Shown here: one piece after another, positions 22,071-32,148 of the stretch
Layout: every line of letters starts with the position of its first letter
Numbering within the stretch: the stretch's first letter is position 1
Origin: Leishmania martiniquensis
Taxonomy: Eukaryota > Euglenozoa > Kinetoplastea > Trypanosomatida > Trypanosomatidae
NCBI RefSeq assembly: GCF_017916325.1
Contig: NC_090151.1
Span: 313,501-377,500, forward strand
Direction of reading: 5' to 3'
DNA: 64,000 nt
Made by a program: the position numbers and the translations under genes
The notes under the pieces: generated by a model
What the model was told of the DNA's origin: nothing
The model's database searches: none
What the model saw: only the letters and a program-made list of their open reading frames with translations

Positions 22071-22581
22071 GCCGCGAATTCACCAAATGTCACCTAGCCC
22101 GAGCCGTCGTCGATTTCCTTGAAGGAGGCGTCTACATCGTCGATGGCAAAGCCCCAGACACCTATCGTCGGCACAGCCGCCTTGAACTCCTTTGCGTCCA
22201 ACAGCATGCTGCCGGAGGTGTCCATCTCGTCAAACATGACGGTGAGGGAGAAGCAGTCGTAGATGAAGCACAAGATTAGGCGGAACTCGTGCTCAACAAA
22301 CTCGGCGCTACCCTGGCCGTCGTCGGCCGTATTTCCCATGCTGCCGGCCTTGAAGGCACGCTTCACAAGGTCACGCAGGCGCGTTGTGCACTCATCAAGC
22401 TGAAGGATATTCGCACAGCCCTAGTAGGTCTCCTCCATTATGAGCTTGCCCGTTCCATTCTGATCAAACCTTTTGAACAGCTCGTTGCGGTGCTCCCCGT
22501 TCTCGGGAGTCTCCTCTCGGGGAAGGCGCGGCCGGATCTTCTTCCACACAGCCTTGCGCTCCGCGGTGGTCTTCTCCTCAC
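22071..22581 (-). pseudogene. Dead calflagin paralogue, copy 2 (truncated duplicate)
   Basis: An identical 511-bp copy of 17447-17957, carrying the same two in-frame TAG codons (22421-22423 and 22094-22096). It is truncated at both ends: the start region is missing and the last EF-hand stops after VTFGEF. It is the first recognisable gene-like sequence of the leftward unit, next to the strand-switch region. The shared stops show that the sequence was already dead when it was duplicated, or that homogenisation has since copied the lesions. Confidence 0.85.
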
Positions 22582-25500
22582 TGAGCTTCGGAATGGCCCT
22601 GGAGGTGGTTCAGTCCATTTGGTTTAGTCAAGTCTTTTCTCGGCTGCGGGCAGGGTAGAAGAGAATGGGTAGTCCAGTCGAGAAAGGTAGTTTAGTTGAG
22701 GTCGAGAGAGCTACTGCAACGGTGGAGTGTGATAGAAATAGTGATGTGTGGGACAGTATCGATTATATGCAAAGCTAATACAGAGTTTTCAAGAGAGCTC
22801 TTGCGTTCCGGATAGCACGGAAGGAAACAGGTGCCTCTTTGCAGCAAAAGTTGCTTATGGAGGGCAGCACTCGTCATAATCGGAGAAGCGATCGTAATTC
22901 AGTGAGGAAGCTCGTTACACTGCAGTCAGCTGAACAAAACACTATATACAGAGATATATGCAGCTTTGGTTATTGTGGATTTCATGCACAATTTGGAAGA
23001 CAATCTGAGCAATTCATTGTCCTTTTCGGACTCCCTTTTGAGTACCTTTAAAACTGCCTACAGAGCCGCTGGGAGACAAAAAAGGCCTCTAGGGTATGGC
23101 TGTTGCCATGGAAGCCTCATACTTGTTCCTGCATTCCTTCGCACTCGCTCGCTCCTCGAGGAACGCCGCACAGTGTCGCACTTGAGGACTGGGAAGACAA
23201 GCCTACATCATATTCTTCAGTACGTCTTGCAACCAACGCTCAAGAGCCGAAGTACTGGAAGCCACGGGTGGTACACTGCCTGCCCAACTTATAATTAAAG
23301 CGTATTTTGTTGTTGTGAACCATTCCCTTTTTCAGTACACCTTTTGAAGAGTTCAGAATTTGTTGCATGATACTGTGGTTTTCTTAAAGGGTTCTCTGAT
23401 CGCCATAGCGGCCTTGTGAGGAAGTTTCTCTCCCTTCCTCACCTACCATCCCGCCCACCTAAGGACGCAGTAGACAATTTTGAAGCATAGCACTCGCTTG
23501 AGAGTAGCCTAAAACGAACTGTTATCGGCTGGAATCCATCCTCTCTCACAATCTGGCAAAGGTCTGAAAGTACAGAAAGTGTTGCGCTCCAAAATTGAGC
23601 AAGCACATGTGGTAGTTGCGAAAAACTGTGGCTCAACCCCCTGTTGGTCGCCACCAAGCCCCCGTCCGCAGCCCCACCATGCAGAGAGCAACATCCGTAG
23701 CGTTCCGGCGGTCTTTCCCACCCCTACTTCTTTACCAGGGTGAGATTTGACTCGGCCGATCAACCCACAAAACCCCGCCCACCCACCCCCTTCAAAGCCA
23801 CAAAACGCACCTTACCCAAACCCACCGCGGCACACCCCACCCAGCCCCGCCGCACGCCCAAGAAGCAAGGGCAGCCCGAACAAAGCCACACCCCCGCCAA
23901 AGACCCCCGCCACCCCACCACGTGACAATGGCAAGAAACTTCCCAACACGGTTGAGGCGTGCTTCATTCCAAGTAATGAACAACCGAGTCTTTTCCATAC
24001 CAGTAGCGGGGCCACCGGCCGCCAAAAAAACAGACTGTGGCAAAACCCGGCGCGTGCCCCCACACACAACCCAGCTCAACACCAAGGCCCCAGCGGCCAA
24101 AAAGGAAGCGCGCCCGCAACAAGCGCCCCCCCAACCCGACCCGGGAACCCTTCGCATATGGAGCATATGGCCCCAAAAATTTTTTTACAAAAACAAATTA
24201 GGCCACACCTGCGCGCGAAGGCCTCACAGACAAGGCGCGCGAACCAGGCCTCGGAGGGAATCTCGCACAATGAAAAATGGTGTGTCGGAAACAAAATCCC
24301 CCTAAAACCCCTTATGGGGAACCTGCGGCCATTGCTCTCGGCTTTATTGCCGCCCATTCCCATCGCCTACCCGAAAATAAGGGAGTCCCCGCCATTTCAC
24401 CCGCGGCTTTTCCTTGGAGCGAAACAAAAAAGATATGGTTTTGGCAAAAAGAAAGCTTATGACGTTGCGGGCCATTAAGGAGAAACGAACCTCAACGAAG
24501 CCACAAAAAGAGCGCTGAGGCATCTTCCTAGGTCTTTTCTCAAAATCAAACAGCCACGCAGGCCCCTAGGCACTTAAAACAACTCTCTTTAAAACGAGAA
24601 GATTTGAAATAAAAGTGAGGGGGCACCCAATATCCCATAAACATCACGTTTTCAAAGGGAACACAAGGGGGGGGTTTGCGTGGCCCACCGGCCGGCAGGA
24701 GCGCGTGGGATACTGAAGGATAAGGGCCAGCCCCAACCGCCAGGCATCTTTCCATTGAAAAAAACCGTAGCTAACACTTTAATAAATACTTGTTTGTAAA
24801 CAAACACTAGACATAGGCCTTTTTACGATACGCAGCGCATTTTGCCGAACACCCCCTCCAGAAACAAATGGCCAAAAAATAACAGGGGAAAAACCTTCCC
24901 ACCACCCCTAAACAGTAGCTCGGGCCCCAAAGCCCCTTTTTCTCCCCTTACCCATTTCATTAACCGATGAAAAACGGGTCTTTTTGCGCGGCGCAACGAT
25001 TTCGACCTTACCCAAGAAATTGCGTTTTGCAAGAAGAGCTTCGCAAGGACACCCGGCCAGTGGAGCAAGAAAACGACGAATATTGTTGCAATGCCGTTGA
25101 AGAAGTGCAGTAGCAGCTTTCAGTTTGGTTTGGATGAAAGGTATAAAGGCTACATAAACGCGTTTTGTGTAGATATATGTTTCTCAATTCATCTTGGTTT
25201 GGATCAAGAAACAATAGTCTAAGGTGCTTCTTCCGGCAGTTTCAGGTCGCATCGCTGATGGCTTCTCGGTGGTTCTCGAAAGATGTAAGGTTAATTTACC
25301 CTACATCTTTGAAAAAAAAAAGTCTACAGCATTGAATTTTTTTTTGTGGCATCAACAAGTCCGGTCTCTAGTTTCTGATGAAAACAAAGGGAACCGCAAA
25401 CGATTCTGGGGCCAATAGCCGAATTTCTGATGCCGCGCATTCGGCTGAGAAGAAGGGCGGTCTGAAAACATAGCTTCCAGTAAGAATCTCTTTGACATTG

Positions 25501-27078
25501 ATAATAGACTTCATAAGTAGATTTTTGGGTTGCCGTAGCTTTTCCCTCTCTTCCAGTTTACCCCATTCTCAAAGGTAGCGGGGGGGGTTTCGCCTACCGC
25601 GAAAGGTTGCCGAATCGTCGCGCACAGCAAAAGCGGCTTGGGAAGGCATGTAAAAAAAAAGGCTTTCAAAACGGGCGCGCCTCGGCGGTAGGCGTCATCT
25701 TTTCTTTCATGGGGGGTGGGGCGGGGGCGGTTCCCTCCGTTGGTTTGTGGCGCGTGCTCGTAGAAAGGGCGGGGGCCCCGGCCTGCTGGAAGACCCCCTG
25801 AAACAGGGCGGCCCCCTCCCCCAGAAAAGGGCGCCATCATAGGTATGTTGCGGCCCTTGGGCTTTTCAATGCGACCTGATTGGGGTGTGGTATATATTCC
25901 TTGAGGCTTTCTAGCTTCTACATCTCGGTCGGTTCCCTGCAAATTCTTTACGAGCGATCACTCGTCGGTCTTTTTGCCTTTGGTTTGGAGTCGCCATGGG
26001 GGGTGCCCGGGGAACGGCTTTTAGGAGAGTCATGCGGATTATCGATTTTAAATAGTGTCGCGCTCAGTTTGAACAGGGTGGACTTGTTGCAAGCAAATAA
26101 AAGATGTGGGGGTTATTGGAGGGGGGGTGGGGGGGGGCGCGCTTGGCCTCTGGTTTTGTTGGTGAGGCCTTGCGTGGCCTTGCCTGTGGAAAAAAATATG
26201 AAATGGGGGCGTCGTGGTCTGAAATTTACCGAAGGTTTTCCTGCTAGCGTTTGGAAAGCGGAAAGGCGACCTGGTTTTTCTCATGAGCACGGCGCTTCTC
26301 ATCCATTGTCCTTTTTAAATGAGAGGGGTAGGCTTTTGATGCCTTTGGCAAAGTAGTGGTGCATGTCACTTTTCCGCTTTGCTGGTTTGGAAACTTTTGG
26401 GTGCGTATTTGGCCAAGGCTGTTGCTATGCAGGTTAAAAGGACGACGATGCGGCCCTTGCTTTCTTTTAGGCGTATCGCACTTGGATATTCCGGTCTTCT
26501 TGGAGAGCCCACGCGTACAAGTCAGGAGGGGGTCGGGTGATCTGTGGTTTTTGGCTTAACCTTATGCTTTGGGAAGGCGCATGGGTGCCAGAATGGTGGT
26601 AAACACGAACTCCGCCATACCAGCACCCCCTGGATGGAACTAAGTGGGTGCGTTGTGATATCGGGGGGGGTGCCTGGGGCCCTTCTTTCTTCGAAGGGCG
26701 GGGCTTGCCAGCTTGGCGGCTTGCGTTTTCTTTCCCCGGGGGGCCAAAAGTGCCGGGAATAATGCCAAGGGAAAACAGCGGCGCCCTCAGCATTCGCGGC
26801 TTTGCTTCATCAGGTGAAGGCTTCATTTCACGGTTGTCGCTTCAGGGCTGTGCGCACGCCGCCTAAAAAAGGGTGGCCGGGAGCAGCTCGTGGGCCGCGG
26901 GTGTGGGCTGGGGCGGGGTTTCATCGCAGTCAGTTAGGCATCATTGTTGGGTATTACAGAAGCTGTACGGCTTGAATATAGTTCCGCGCGGGTAACTGCC
27001 CATGCTCCTCCGCAGTCCCGCTCGGCCGACCAATGCCTTTTTCTCTTCTCTCCGTTCTCTCTCTTTCCTCCCCTGCAG
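22582..27078. promoter_or_regulatory. Divergent strand-switch region (putative Pol II start zone)
   Basis: All recognised genes to the left are on the minus strand and all to the right on the plus strand, so transcription must diverge here. In trypanosomatids such regions are where Pol II polycistronic transcription starts, without classical promoters. I see no gene. Composition changes along it: about 22.6-23.7 kb is A/T-richer; 23.74-24.45 kb is C/A-rich (line 23821-23880 has 31 C, 15 A, 14 G, 0 T); 24.5-25.5 kb is A/T-rich; 25.55-26.9 kb is G/T-rich (26101-26160 has 32 G, 17 T, 5 A, 6 C). The non-template strand is thus G/T-rich outward in both directions. The text also has the look of low-quality sequence (uneven homopolymers), so it may be partly an assembly artefact. 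Confidence 0.7.
27041..27078 (+). promoter_or_regulatory. Trans-splice acceptor of VPS20
   Basis: A C/T-rich tract ending CCCCTGCAG, with the AG at 27077-27078. The first downstream ATG is an out-of-frame one near 27088; the VPS20 ATG is at 27136, so a slightly later acceptor AG is possible. Confidence 0.5.
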
Positions 27079-27135
27079 TTCCTTGGTATGCATATCATAT
27101 CACTTGGGGTCTCTGAAGGTGACTCATTCTCAAGA

Positions 27136-27795
27136 ATGGGACTCAGCCAATCGAAGTCAAAGTCGCCTCACTCGGCAGAGAAGCCAGAGAGGGCACAGAT
27201 CACACCTTCTGACAAAGCACGTCTCCAGCTGAAACTTCAGCGGGACAACTTACAGGCAGCTATTCGGAAGTATGAGCGTGTTGTGAGCCTGGAGCACGAG
27301 AAGGCGAGGGAGTTCATGCGTGCGGGGAACAAGCGCAAGGCACTGTACTGCCTTAAACGAGAAAAGGCACAGCAATCTCAGATATCTATAGTGAATGACA
27401 TGCTGGACAATGTGCAGCACTTGATTGATACTGTCGAGTTTGCCCAGATCCAAGGGGAAGTACTTGCAGCCATGAAGGATGGAAAATGTGAGCTAGACAA
27501 CCTAAACAAAATGCTCAATGTCGATGACATCGAAAGGCTCATGAATGAGACAAGTGAGTCGATCGAAGAGGCTAACCAGATCAATACTGTTCTCAGTCAG
27601 CCTCTTGCTGGGTTACCGGACGACGACGAGCTGTTGCGCGAGCTGGACCGGTCCTCCGGGCCGCAGAAGGTTGACGAGGAGCTCACAAACCTCACTGTGC
27701 CAGGCCACTCGATTCCTCAAGAGGAATCAGCCCTCAGAAAAAAGGAGGAAGACGACCAAGAGGAAGATGCTGTCCCTATTCGCCAGTATGCGTAG
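27136..27795 (+). CDS. VPS20: ESCRT-III subunit VPS20/CHMP6
   Basis: 219 residues from the ATG at 27136. The frame upstream has no ATG nearer, and this start gives MGLSQSKS with a myristoylatable G2, the hallmark of VPS20/CHMP6. Residues about 18-55 (ITPSDKARLQLKLQRDNLQA) match the basic helix 1. The middle holds the coiled Snf7 core (GNKRKALYCLKREKAQ, VEFAQIQGEVLAAMKDG, LNKMLNVDDIERLMNET). The tail is acidic with EEDDQEEDAVPIRQYA, probably the region that contacts Vps4. Known role: VPS20 is recruited by ESCRT-II and nucleates the Snf7 polymer during multivesicular-body formation at endosomes. It is the first gene of the rightward unit. It ends in TAG. Confidence 0.92.
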   Translation: MGLSQSKSKSPHSAEKPERAQITPSDKARLQLKLQRDNLQAAIRKYERVVSLEHEKAREFMRAGNKRKALYCLKREKAQQSQISIVNDMLDNVQHLIDTVEFAQIQGEVLAAMKDGKCELDNLNKMLNVDDIERLMNETSESIEEANQINTVLSQPLAGLPDDDELLRELDRSSGPQKVDEELTNLTVPGHSIPQEESALRKKEEDDQEEDAVPIRQYA

Positions 27796-28067
27796 TAGGC
27801 TCCCATGCTCATGTTTTCAAGAGCCTTGTTTGGAATATACCTTGCTCCAGGTGACCGAAAAAGACTACAAAGGGAAAGCGTACTTCTGGCTGCTCGCCAC
27901 AGGAAGGCTGCAGCACACGCTTCAGTCCATGCCCAACACCATCGCAGCTACTGTTTTCAGTAATGCTCCTTCATTGCATGGCCATCTCTCAACAGCCTTC
28001 GTCCTTTTCACTCCTATTTTTCGTGCCTGCTCCACGAAGCCTCACAGTCATACCCTCAACTACGCAA

Positions 28068-28406
28068 ATGGATACCAAAGTAAAGGAGCCAGAAGGGCCA
28101 TGCAACCTCGAGTATGTTCGTCGCTACACCCAGTCTCTTAACTACCCGCTAGAGAAGACGAGCGACATGTCGGAGGAGATGCGAGTCGACTGCAAAGAGA
28201 TCGTAGTCAACGCGCTGGAAAAGCACGAGGACAGCTACGAGTTGGCTGCCAAGTACGTGAAGGAGCAGATGGACAAGAAGTTTGGACCTTCCTGGCATTG
28301 CGTCATTGGAGAAGGATTCGGGTTTGAGATCACCTACGAGGTGAAGCACTTAATGTACATGTTCCACAGGGGTTTCATTGCGATTGTCGTGTTCAAGGGC
28401 CTATAG
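28068..28406 (+). CDS. LC8: Dynein light chain, LC8 type
   Basis: 112 residues from the ATG at 28068. An in-frame ATG exists at 27963, but a pyrimidine tract ending near 28040 (AG at 28039-28040) lies between the two, so the mature message should begin after it. The LC8 fold is clear: SDMSEEMRVDCKEIVVNALE, then a helix, then KKFGPSWHCVIGEGFGFEIT and the final strand IAIVVFKG. The WHC..G.(F)G..(V/I)T..(V/T)KH block is the family signature. It carries about 25 extra N-terminal residues compared with the usual 89-residue LC8. Known role: a homodimeric hub that joins dynein intermediate chains and other partners; in flagellates it is also an axonemal and intraflagellar transport component. Confidence 0.93.
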   Translation: MDTKVKEPEGPCNLEYVRRYTQSLNYPLEKTSDMSEEMRVDCKEIVVNALEKHEDSYELAAKYVKEQMDKKFGPSWHCVIGEGFGFEITYEVKHLMYMFHRGFIAIVVFKGL

Positions 28407-28721
28407 AGCAGCATTTGCAGCCCTGAGACTTGCCATGTATACAGTTTTACGAAAGAACTGCAAAAAAACCAATGTAATACTTCAGTGGGGCCTTGGCGGC
28501 AGCCAGCTGATTTGATCTGAGGGGTTTACAGCCCTCAGCAGAAAAGGTGCCAGAGGCGCAATGAATAACTAGTTTTCCTTTCATTTGTCCGTGCTTTCTT
28601 TCGATACGTACGCAGAAGTGAAGGCTTCGTGAGACTATGCCTTTATTTTCTCTCTTCCTCTCTCTTGCTCCACCAAGAAACGTGTATGTTGCTATCCGCC
28701 ACATTATCAAAGACTGGATCG
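28407..28721 (+). other. Spacer with a trans-splice acceptor for the glycosyltransferase
   Basis: About 315 bases. A pyrimidine tract at 28640-28672 precedes AG at 28676-28677, and another AG at 28709-28710 lies just before the preferred ATG. Confidence 0.45.
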
Positions 28722-30116
28722 ATGACGAAGGAGTGGCTAATCTTTGCCTTGGGCACAAACAACTGGCAAGCGCCAGTTCAGTTTGCCCCTGGTTCTGGTA
28801 TTCTTCACCAAGGTCAGCACCTTGCCATGAACTCCCTGAGCAACTGCCACTGCTACTCGATTTGGCCCTCTGATATCCAGAAAACCCCAACCGATCGCGA
28901 TGACTACCGTGTGTACGAGATTCCTCACCCGATTCCGATTTGTGAAAGCGTTGGGCCACAAAGTAGCAAGAGATGGCACTCCATGGCCGATGAGGAGGTG
29001 ACACACTACTGTGATGCCCTACTGCAGGAGTGCATTGACTTCATTGACTGCATTGAGAAGAAGCACAGGAAGCGCATCGATCTCTTTCTAGCTCATCACT
29101 GCTTCATGAATCCTGTGATCATCTCCAAGATCAACGAGCTCCGCGCAGCGCAGGGGATCCCAAAGGTGCCACTTGTGGTGTTTGCGCATGGGACAGCTCT
29201 CAAGATGTACGAGAATGAAATCAACCATCTACAGGAGTTTCCGATGAAGTACTATAACTGGATTCGCAATGAGAAGAAGATCTTTGAGAGTATCGACCAT
29301 GTCGCTGGCGTTTTTGCGGTCTCAGCGCCGCAGAAAGAGACTTTCGAAAAGCTATTTCCTCTTTTCCCCAGAGAGCGCGTCGCAATCACGCCGTGCGGTT
29401 ACAACCAGCTGGTGTTTCATCCAATGCAAGGGATGACACGCGAGAAGGCTTTCGGGCACATGCCCCAGGTTCTCTACGACGGATTTGATGCCACCCAGCT
29501 CTCATCCGTGCAGCAGCACGTGGGTCCTGATCAATGCATCCCTAATGTGAACGTGTACGACAAAGTCGTTGTTTTCTGCGGACGTTTCGCTCACTGGAAG
29601 CGGGTCGACTCCGTCCTGAAAGCCGCCAGTATGTGGGAAAGAGACGACAAGAAGATCATTACTCTCATCTTTGGTGGTGGCTCTCAGGAAACTCGGAAGC
29701 TGTACGTGGACATGGCCTATCAGGCTCTGGGGCTGAAAGACACTTTTTTCCTGGGACCCCAGAGCCAGTCTGATTTGGCCAATGCCTTTACTATCGCGGA
29801 TGTGTGTGTCTTCCCGAGCCATGAAGAGCCCTTCGGACTTGTCTTCATCGAGTGCATGGGGTGTGGAACGCCTGTGATCGGTGCTAAATCTGGTGGACCG
29901 CTCGACTTTGTCACAGAGGAGGTTGGTACTTTGGTAGATGAGGGTACAAACGATGAGGTCGCTGAGCGTGTCTACGATGCGGTGAAGCAGGCGCTGGCGG
30001 AAGACTGGAAGAAGACAAAAGGTGCTGAGTGTGAGCGATACGCGCTAAGTAAGTTTAGCCTAACCTCACAGGCAGAGCTGATGCTTCAGTTTGTGGAGAG
30101 CCATTTCACCAAGTAA
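28722..30116 (+). CDS. GT4-family glycosyltransferase
   Basis: 464 residues from the ATG at 28722. An in-frame ATG at 28686 (12 residues more) is possible if splicing uses the AG at 28677. The N-terminal domain (1-235) begins with a beta strand (WLIFALGTNNWQ). The C-terminal Rossmann domain has the GT4 landmarks: VVVFCGRFAHWKRVD (282-296), IITLIFGGGSQET (312-324), FLGPQSQSDLANAFTIADV (343-361), and the nucleotide-sugar EX7E motif EPFGLVFIE (E369 to E377) followed by CGTPVIGAKSGGP. GT4 enzymes are retaining transferases using nucleotide sugars. There is no signal peptide or membrane segment, so a cytosolic enzyme is likely. Substrate and acceptor cannot be told. The long N-terminal half is unlike the standard GT4 donors I know, so an acquired origin is possible. 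Confidence 0.87.
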   Translation: MTKEWLIFALGTNNWQAPVQFAPGSGILHQGQHLAMNSLSNCHCYSIWPSDIQKTPTDRDDYRVYEIPHPIPICESVGPQSSKRWHSMADEEVTHYCDALLQECIDFIDCIEKKHRKRIDLFLAHHCFMNPVIISKINELRAAQGIPKVPLVVFAHGTALKMYENEINHLQEFPMKYYNWIRNEKKIFESIDHVAGVFAVSAPQKETFEKLFPLFPRERVAITPCGYNQLVFHPMQGMTREKAFGHMPQVLYDGFDATQLSSVQQHVGPDQCIPNVNVYDKVVVFCGRFAHWKRVDSVLKAASMWERDDKKIITLIFGGGSQETRKLYVDMAYQALGLKDTFFLGPQSQSDLANAFTIADVCVFPSHEEPFGLVFIECMGCGTPVIGAKSGGPLDFVTEEVGTLVDEGTNDEVAERVYDAVKQALAEDWKKTKGAECERYALSKFSLTSQAELMLQFVESHFTK

Positions 30117-30681
30117 TACGTACACGCGCGAAATCTGCTCATAGAGCAAGTGGAATTCACTCTGCCAGCCCTTTTCGCTCCCTTTCTCACCTATATATAT
30201 GCAAGCATCTTTTTTCATCCTTTATTTATGTATCGACATGTGATTCTATCAGGGTGACCTCTCATTGGACGGTGAAGGTGGAGACTTTGGTGTGCTGAGA
30301 GAATCAAGGAACTTGTCACTCTTTCAGTACTCTCTCGTTCATCTTGAAAACGCTATCTTCTTTCATGTCTCGCTGTTACTCGGCCTCTTGCTTCGCACTA
30401 GTATCGACTCAGTGGCCACGGCTCGATTTTTGTCCCCACCATTGTGTTTCTCTTCTCGCATCTATCACCTTGCGCAGTCAGCGGCCGCTTCTGTCGTGCG
30501 CGTAGCCCTCCTAAGCTGCAGGTGCAGCAGCAGCAGGTTTCCTGCCGTGCAACCTTGCACACTTGTGCTTGCTACACGATGACGTCTTCTTCCCTTTTGG
30601 TTAATTCGTACTTTCCCCTCTCTCACTTCCTTCATTTACACGGCAAGAAAACTCTCGTCGGTAGCGCAGCAACTCCGAGCG
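30117..30681 (+). other. Spacer, 565 bases
   Basis: No gene seen. Pyrimidine-rich stretches near 30150-30230 and 30340-30480 could direct splicing and polyadenylation between the glycosyltransferase and methyltransferase cistrons. Confidence 0.4.
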
Positions 30682-32148
30682 ATGAGGCTTCTGGGCAAAG
30701 TAATCGTTGGAACCACCTGCATCACCACCTTCTGTGGCAGCGCCTACGTGGCCGCCATCACTCTTGCACCACCCCCGAGCTACACAGTGAGTAACAATGA
30801 CCGTCTCAAAAGCTACGACAGGCTGTCCGTCAACAACCTATATGAGAAGAAGACGAAAGGTCAAGAGTTTTACCTGGGACTGAGCCGATGGCGGCGGAAG
30901 ATGTTACGGGACGAAGGTCTACTTCGTGGGCGGGTGCTGGAGGTAGGCGCCGGGTGTATGGGAAACTACGCCTACTACCCTCACAGGTACTTCACCGACG
31001 ACCCGGAGGTTCAGCGACATCTGAAGGGTATGTTGGGCAGCAGAGAAGATAGCCAGCCAGCGGGCAGCGGAGACAACACTATTAGCTACATGCTGCAGCA
31101 TATGGAGAAAGAAAACCCATGCGACGAGATCGTGTTGTGTGATCGGTCAGCGGGCATGGTTCAGTCGTGCATCGCAAAGATACAGAGTCGGCTGGGCTAC
31201 ATTCCTTACCGGTACCCTGACTACGACATTGCTGGGATCCGCAGCTCGATTGAGGCGCGTTTCCGCTCTCAGCAGGATGCAAAAGGACCGGTGCCCGAGT
31301 CGGCTGACAGAGCCACCCTGCGAAAGAGAAAGATCATGCACGAGGACGGGACCGTAAAGGAAGTGCTGGTGACACCCTTAAGCGGGACTGAAGAGGGAGA
31401 GTTTCTAGCAGCAGTATCACAGCAGACGGATTCGAGCGCCGATGCCGTAATCGTCCCTGTGCTGCAAACCCTTGACGCCGGTGACAAGCTACCGCTTCTC
31501 TCCCGGGAAGGGGAAACTGCTCTGGCGCAACGCGAGCGTGAGGTGCGCGCCCGTGGGGAGTTTCGACGGCGGGTAGAGGGCGAACTTCAGCGCGAGGAAA
31601 AGCTGAGTAAGCTCAAGCGTCAACGCACCGTCGACTCCCCTGTTGATGCTTCAGGGTTTGAAAAGAATCTGGCGGTTGAGGCTCCTCCGGAACTTTGCGG
31701 CAGCAATCGCGAACTTGAAGGGCAGCCCTTGTTTGCCGTAGCCAACTACGCTGCCGAACAGCTCCCGTTCCCCAACAACAGCTTCGATACTGTGGTGGAC
31801 ATGTTTGGTCTATGCAGCTTCGACGACCCAGTGCGCGCTTTGCGTGAGCTGTCTCGCGTGTGCAAACCGGGAGGAAAGCTGCTTCTGATTGAACATGGAA
31901 GGGGACACTCCTCTCGCGTCAACAATCACCTGGATAAATGGGCACCGCGGCACGCGAAAAACTGGGGATGCTGGTGGAATAGAGATATTCGCCGAGTAAT
32001 TCGCCTGAGCGGGCTGTCTGTAGAGAAGTGGGAAAGCAAACACTTCGGTACATCGCACTATATTGTGGCAAAGCCGTACAAATCGATGGAGGAGTGGGAC
32101 AATTTTGAACTGCAGCGCAAGCAGCAGGCGGAGAAAAGTGCTGTTTAG
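30682..32148 (+). CDS. OMS1-like SAM-dependent methyltransferase, membrane-anchored
   Basis: 488 residues from the ATG at 30682. A hydrophobic N-terminal segment (about 5-30) after a basic start suggests a membrane anchor or mitochondrial signal. Motif I for SAM binding is RVLEVGAGCMGNYAYY (84-99), followed by an acidic-loop block EIVLCDRSAGMVQSC (about 147-161). The rest of the Rossmann domain resumes only near 350: AEQLPFPNNSFDTVVDMF, then ALRELSRVCKPGGKLLLIEHG. The tail NNHLDKWAPRHAKNWGCWWN resembles the OMS1/METTL7-type C-terminus. About 190 charged, probably disordered residues interrupt the domain where the family usually has a short link. Substrate unknown. A mitochondrial location is inferred from the family and the N-terminus. 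Confidence 0.82.
   Translation: MRLLGKVIVGTTCITTFCGSAYVAAITLAPPPSYTVSNNDRLKSYDRLSVNNLYEKKTKGQEFYLGLSRWRRKMLRDEGLLRGRVLEVGAGCMGNYAYYPHRYFTDDPEVQRHLKGMLGSREDSQPAGSGDNTISYMLQHMEKENPCDEIVLCDRSAGMVQSCIAKIQSRLGYIPYRYPDYDIAGIRSSIEARFRSQQDAKGPVPESADRATLRKRKIMHEDGTVKEVLVTPLSGTEEGEFLAAVSQQTDSSADAVIVPVLQTLDAGDKLPLLSREGETALAQREREVRARGEFRRRVEGELQREEKLSKLKRQRTVDSPVDASGFEKNLAVEAPPELCGSNRELEGQPLFAVANYAAEQLPFPNNSFDTVVDMFGLCSFDDPVRALRELSRVCKPGGKLLLIEHGRGHSSRVNNHLDKWAPRHAKNWGCWWNRDIRRVIRLSGLSVEKWESKHFGTSHYIVAKPYKSMEEWDNFELQRKQQAEKSAV

Noticed and set aside
23747..24478. 243-codon plus-strand frame in the strand-switch region
   Set aside because: The product is Pro/Lys/Ala/Thr-rich and simply reflects the C/A-rich base composition; no homology is seen, and the region may be low-quality sequence.
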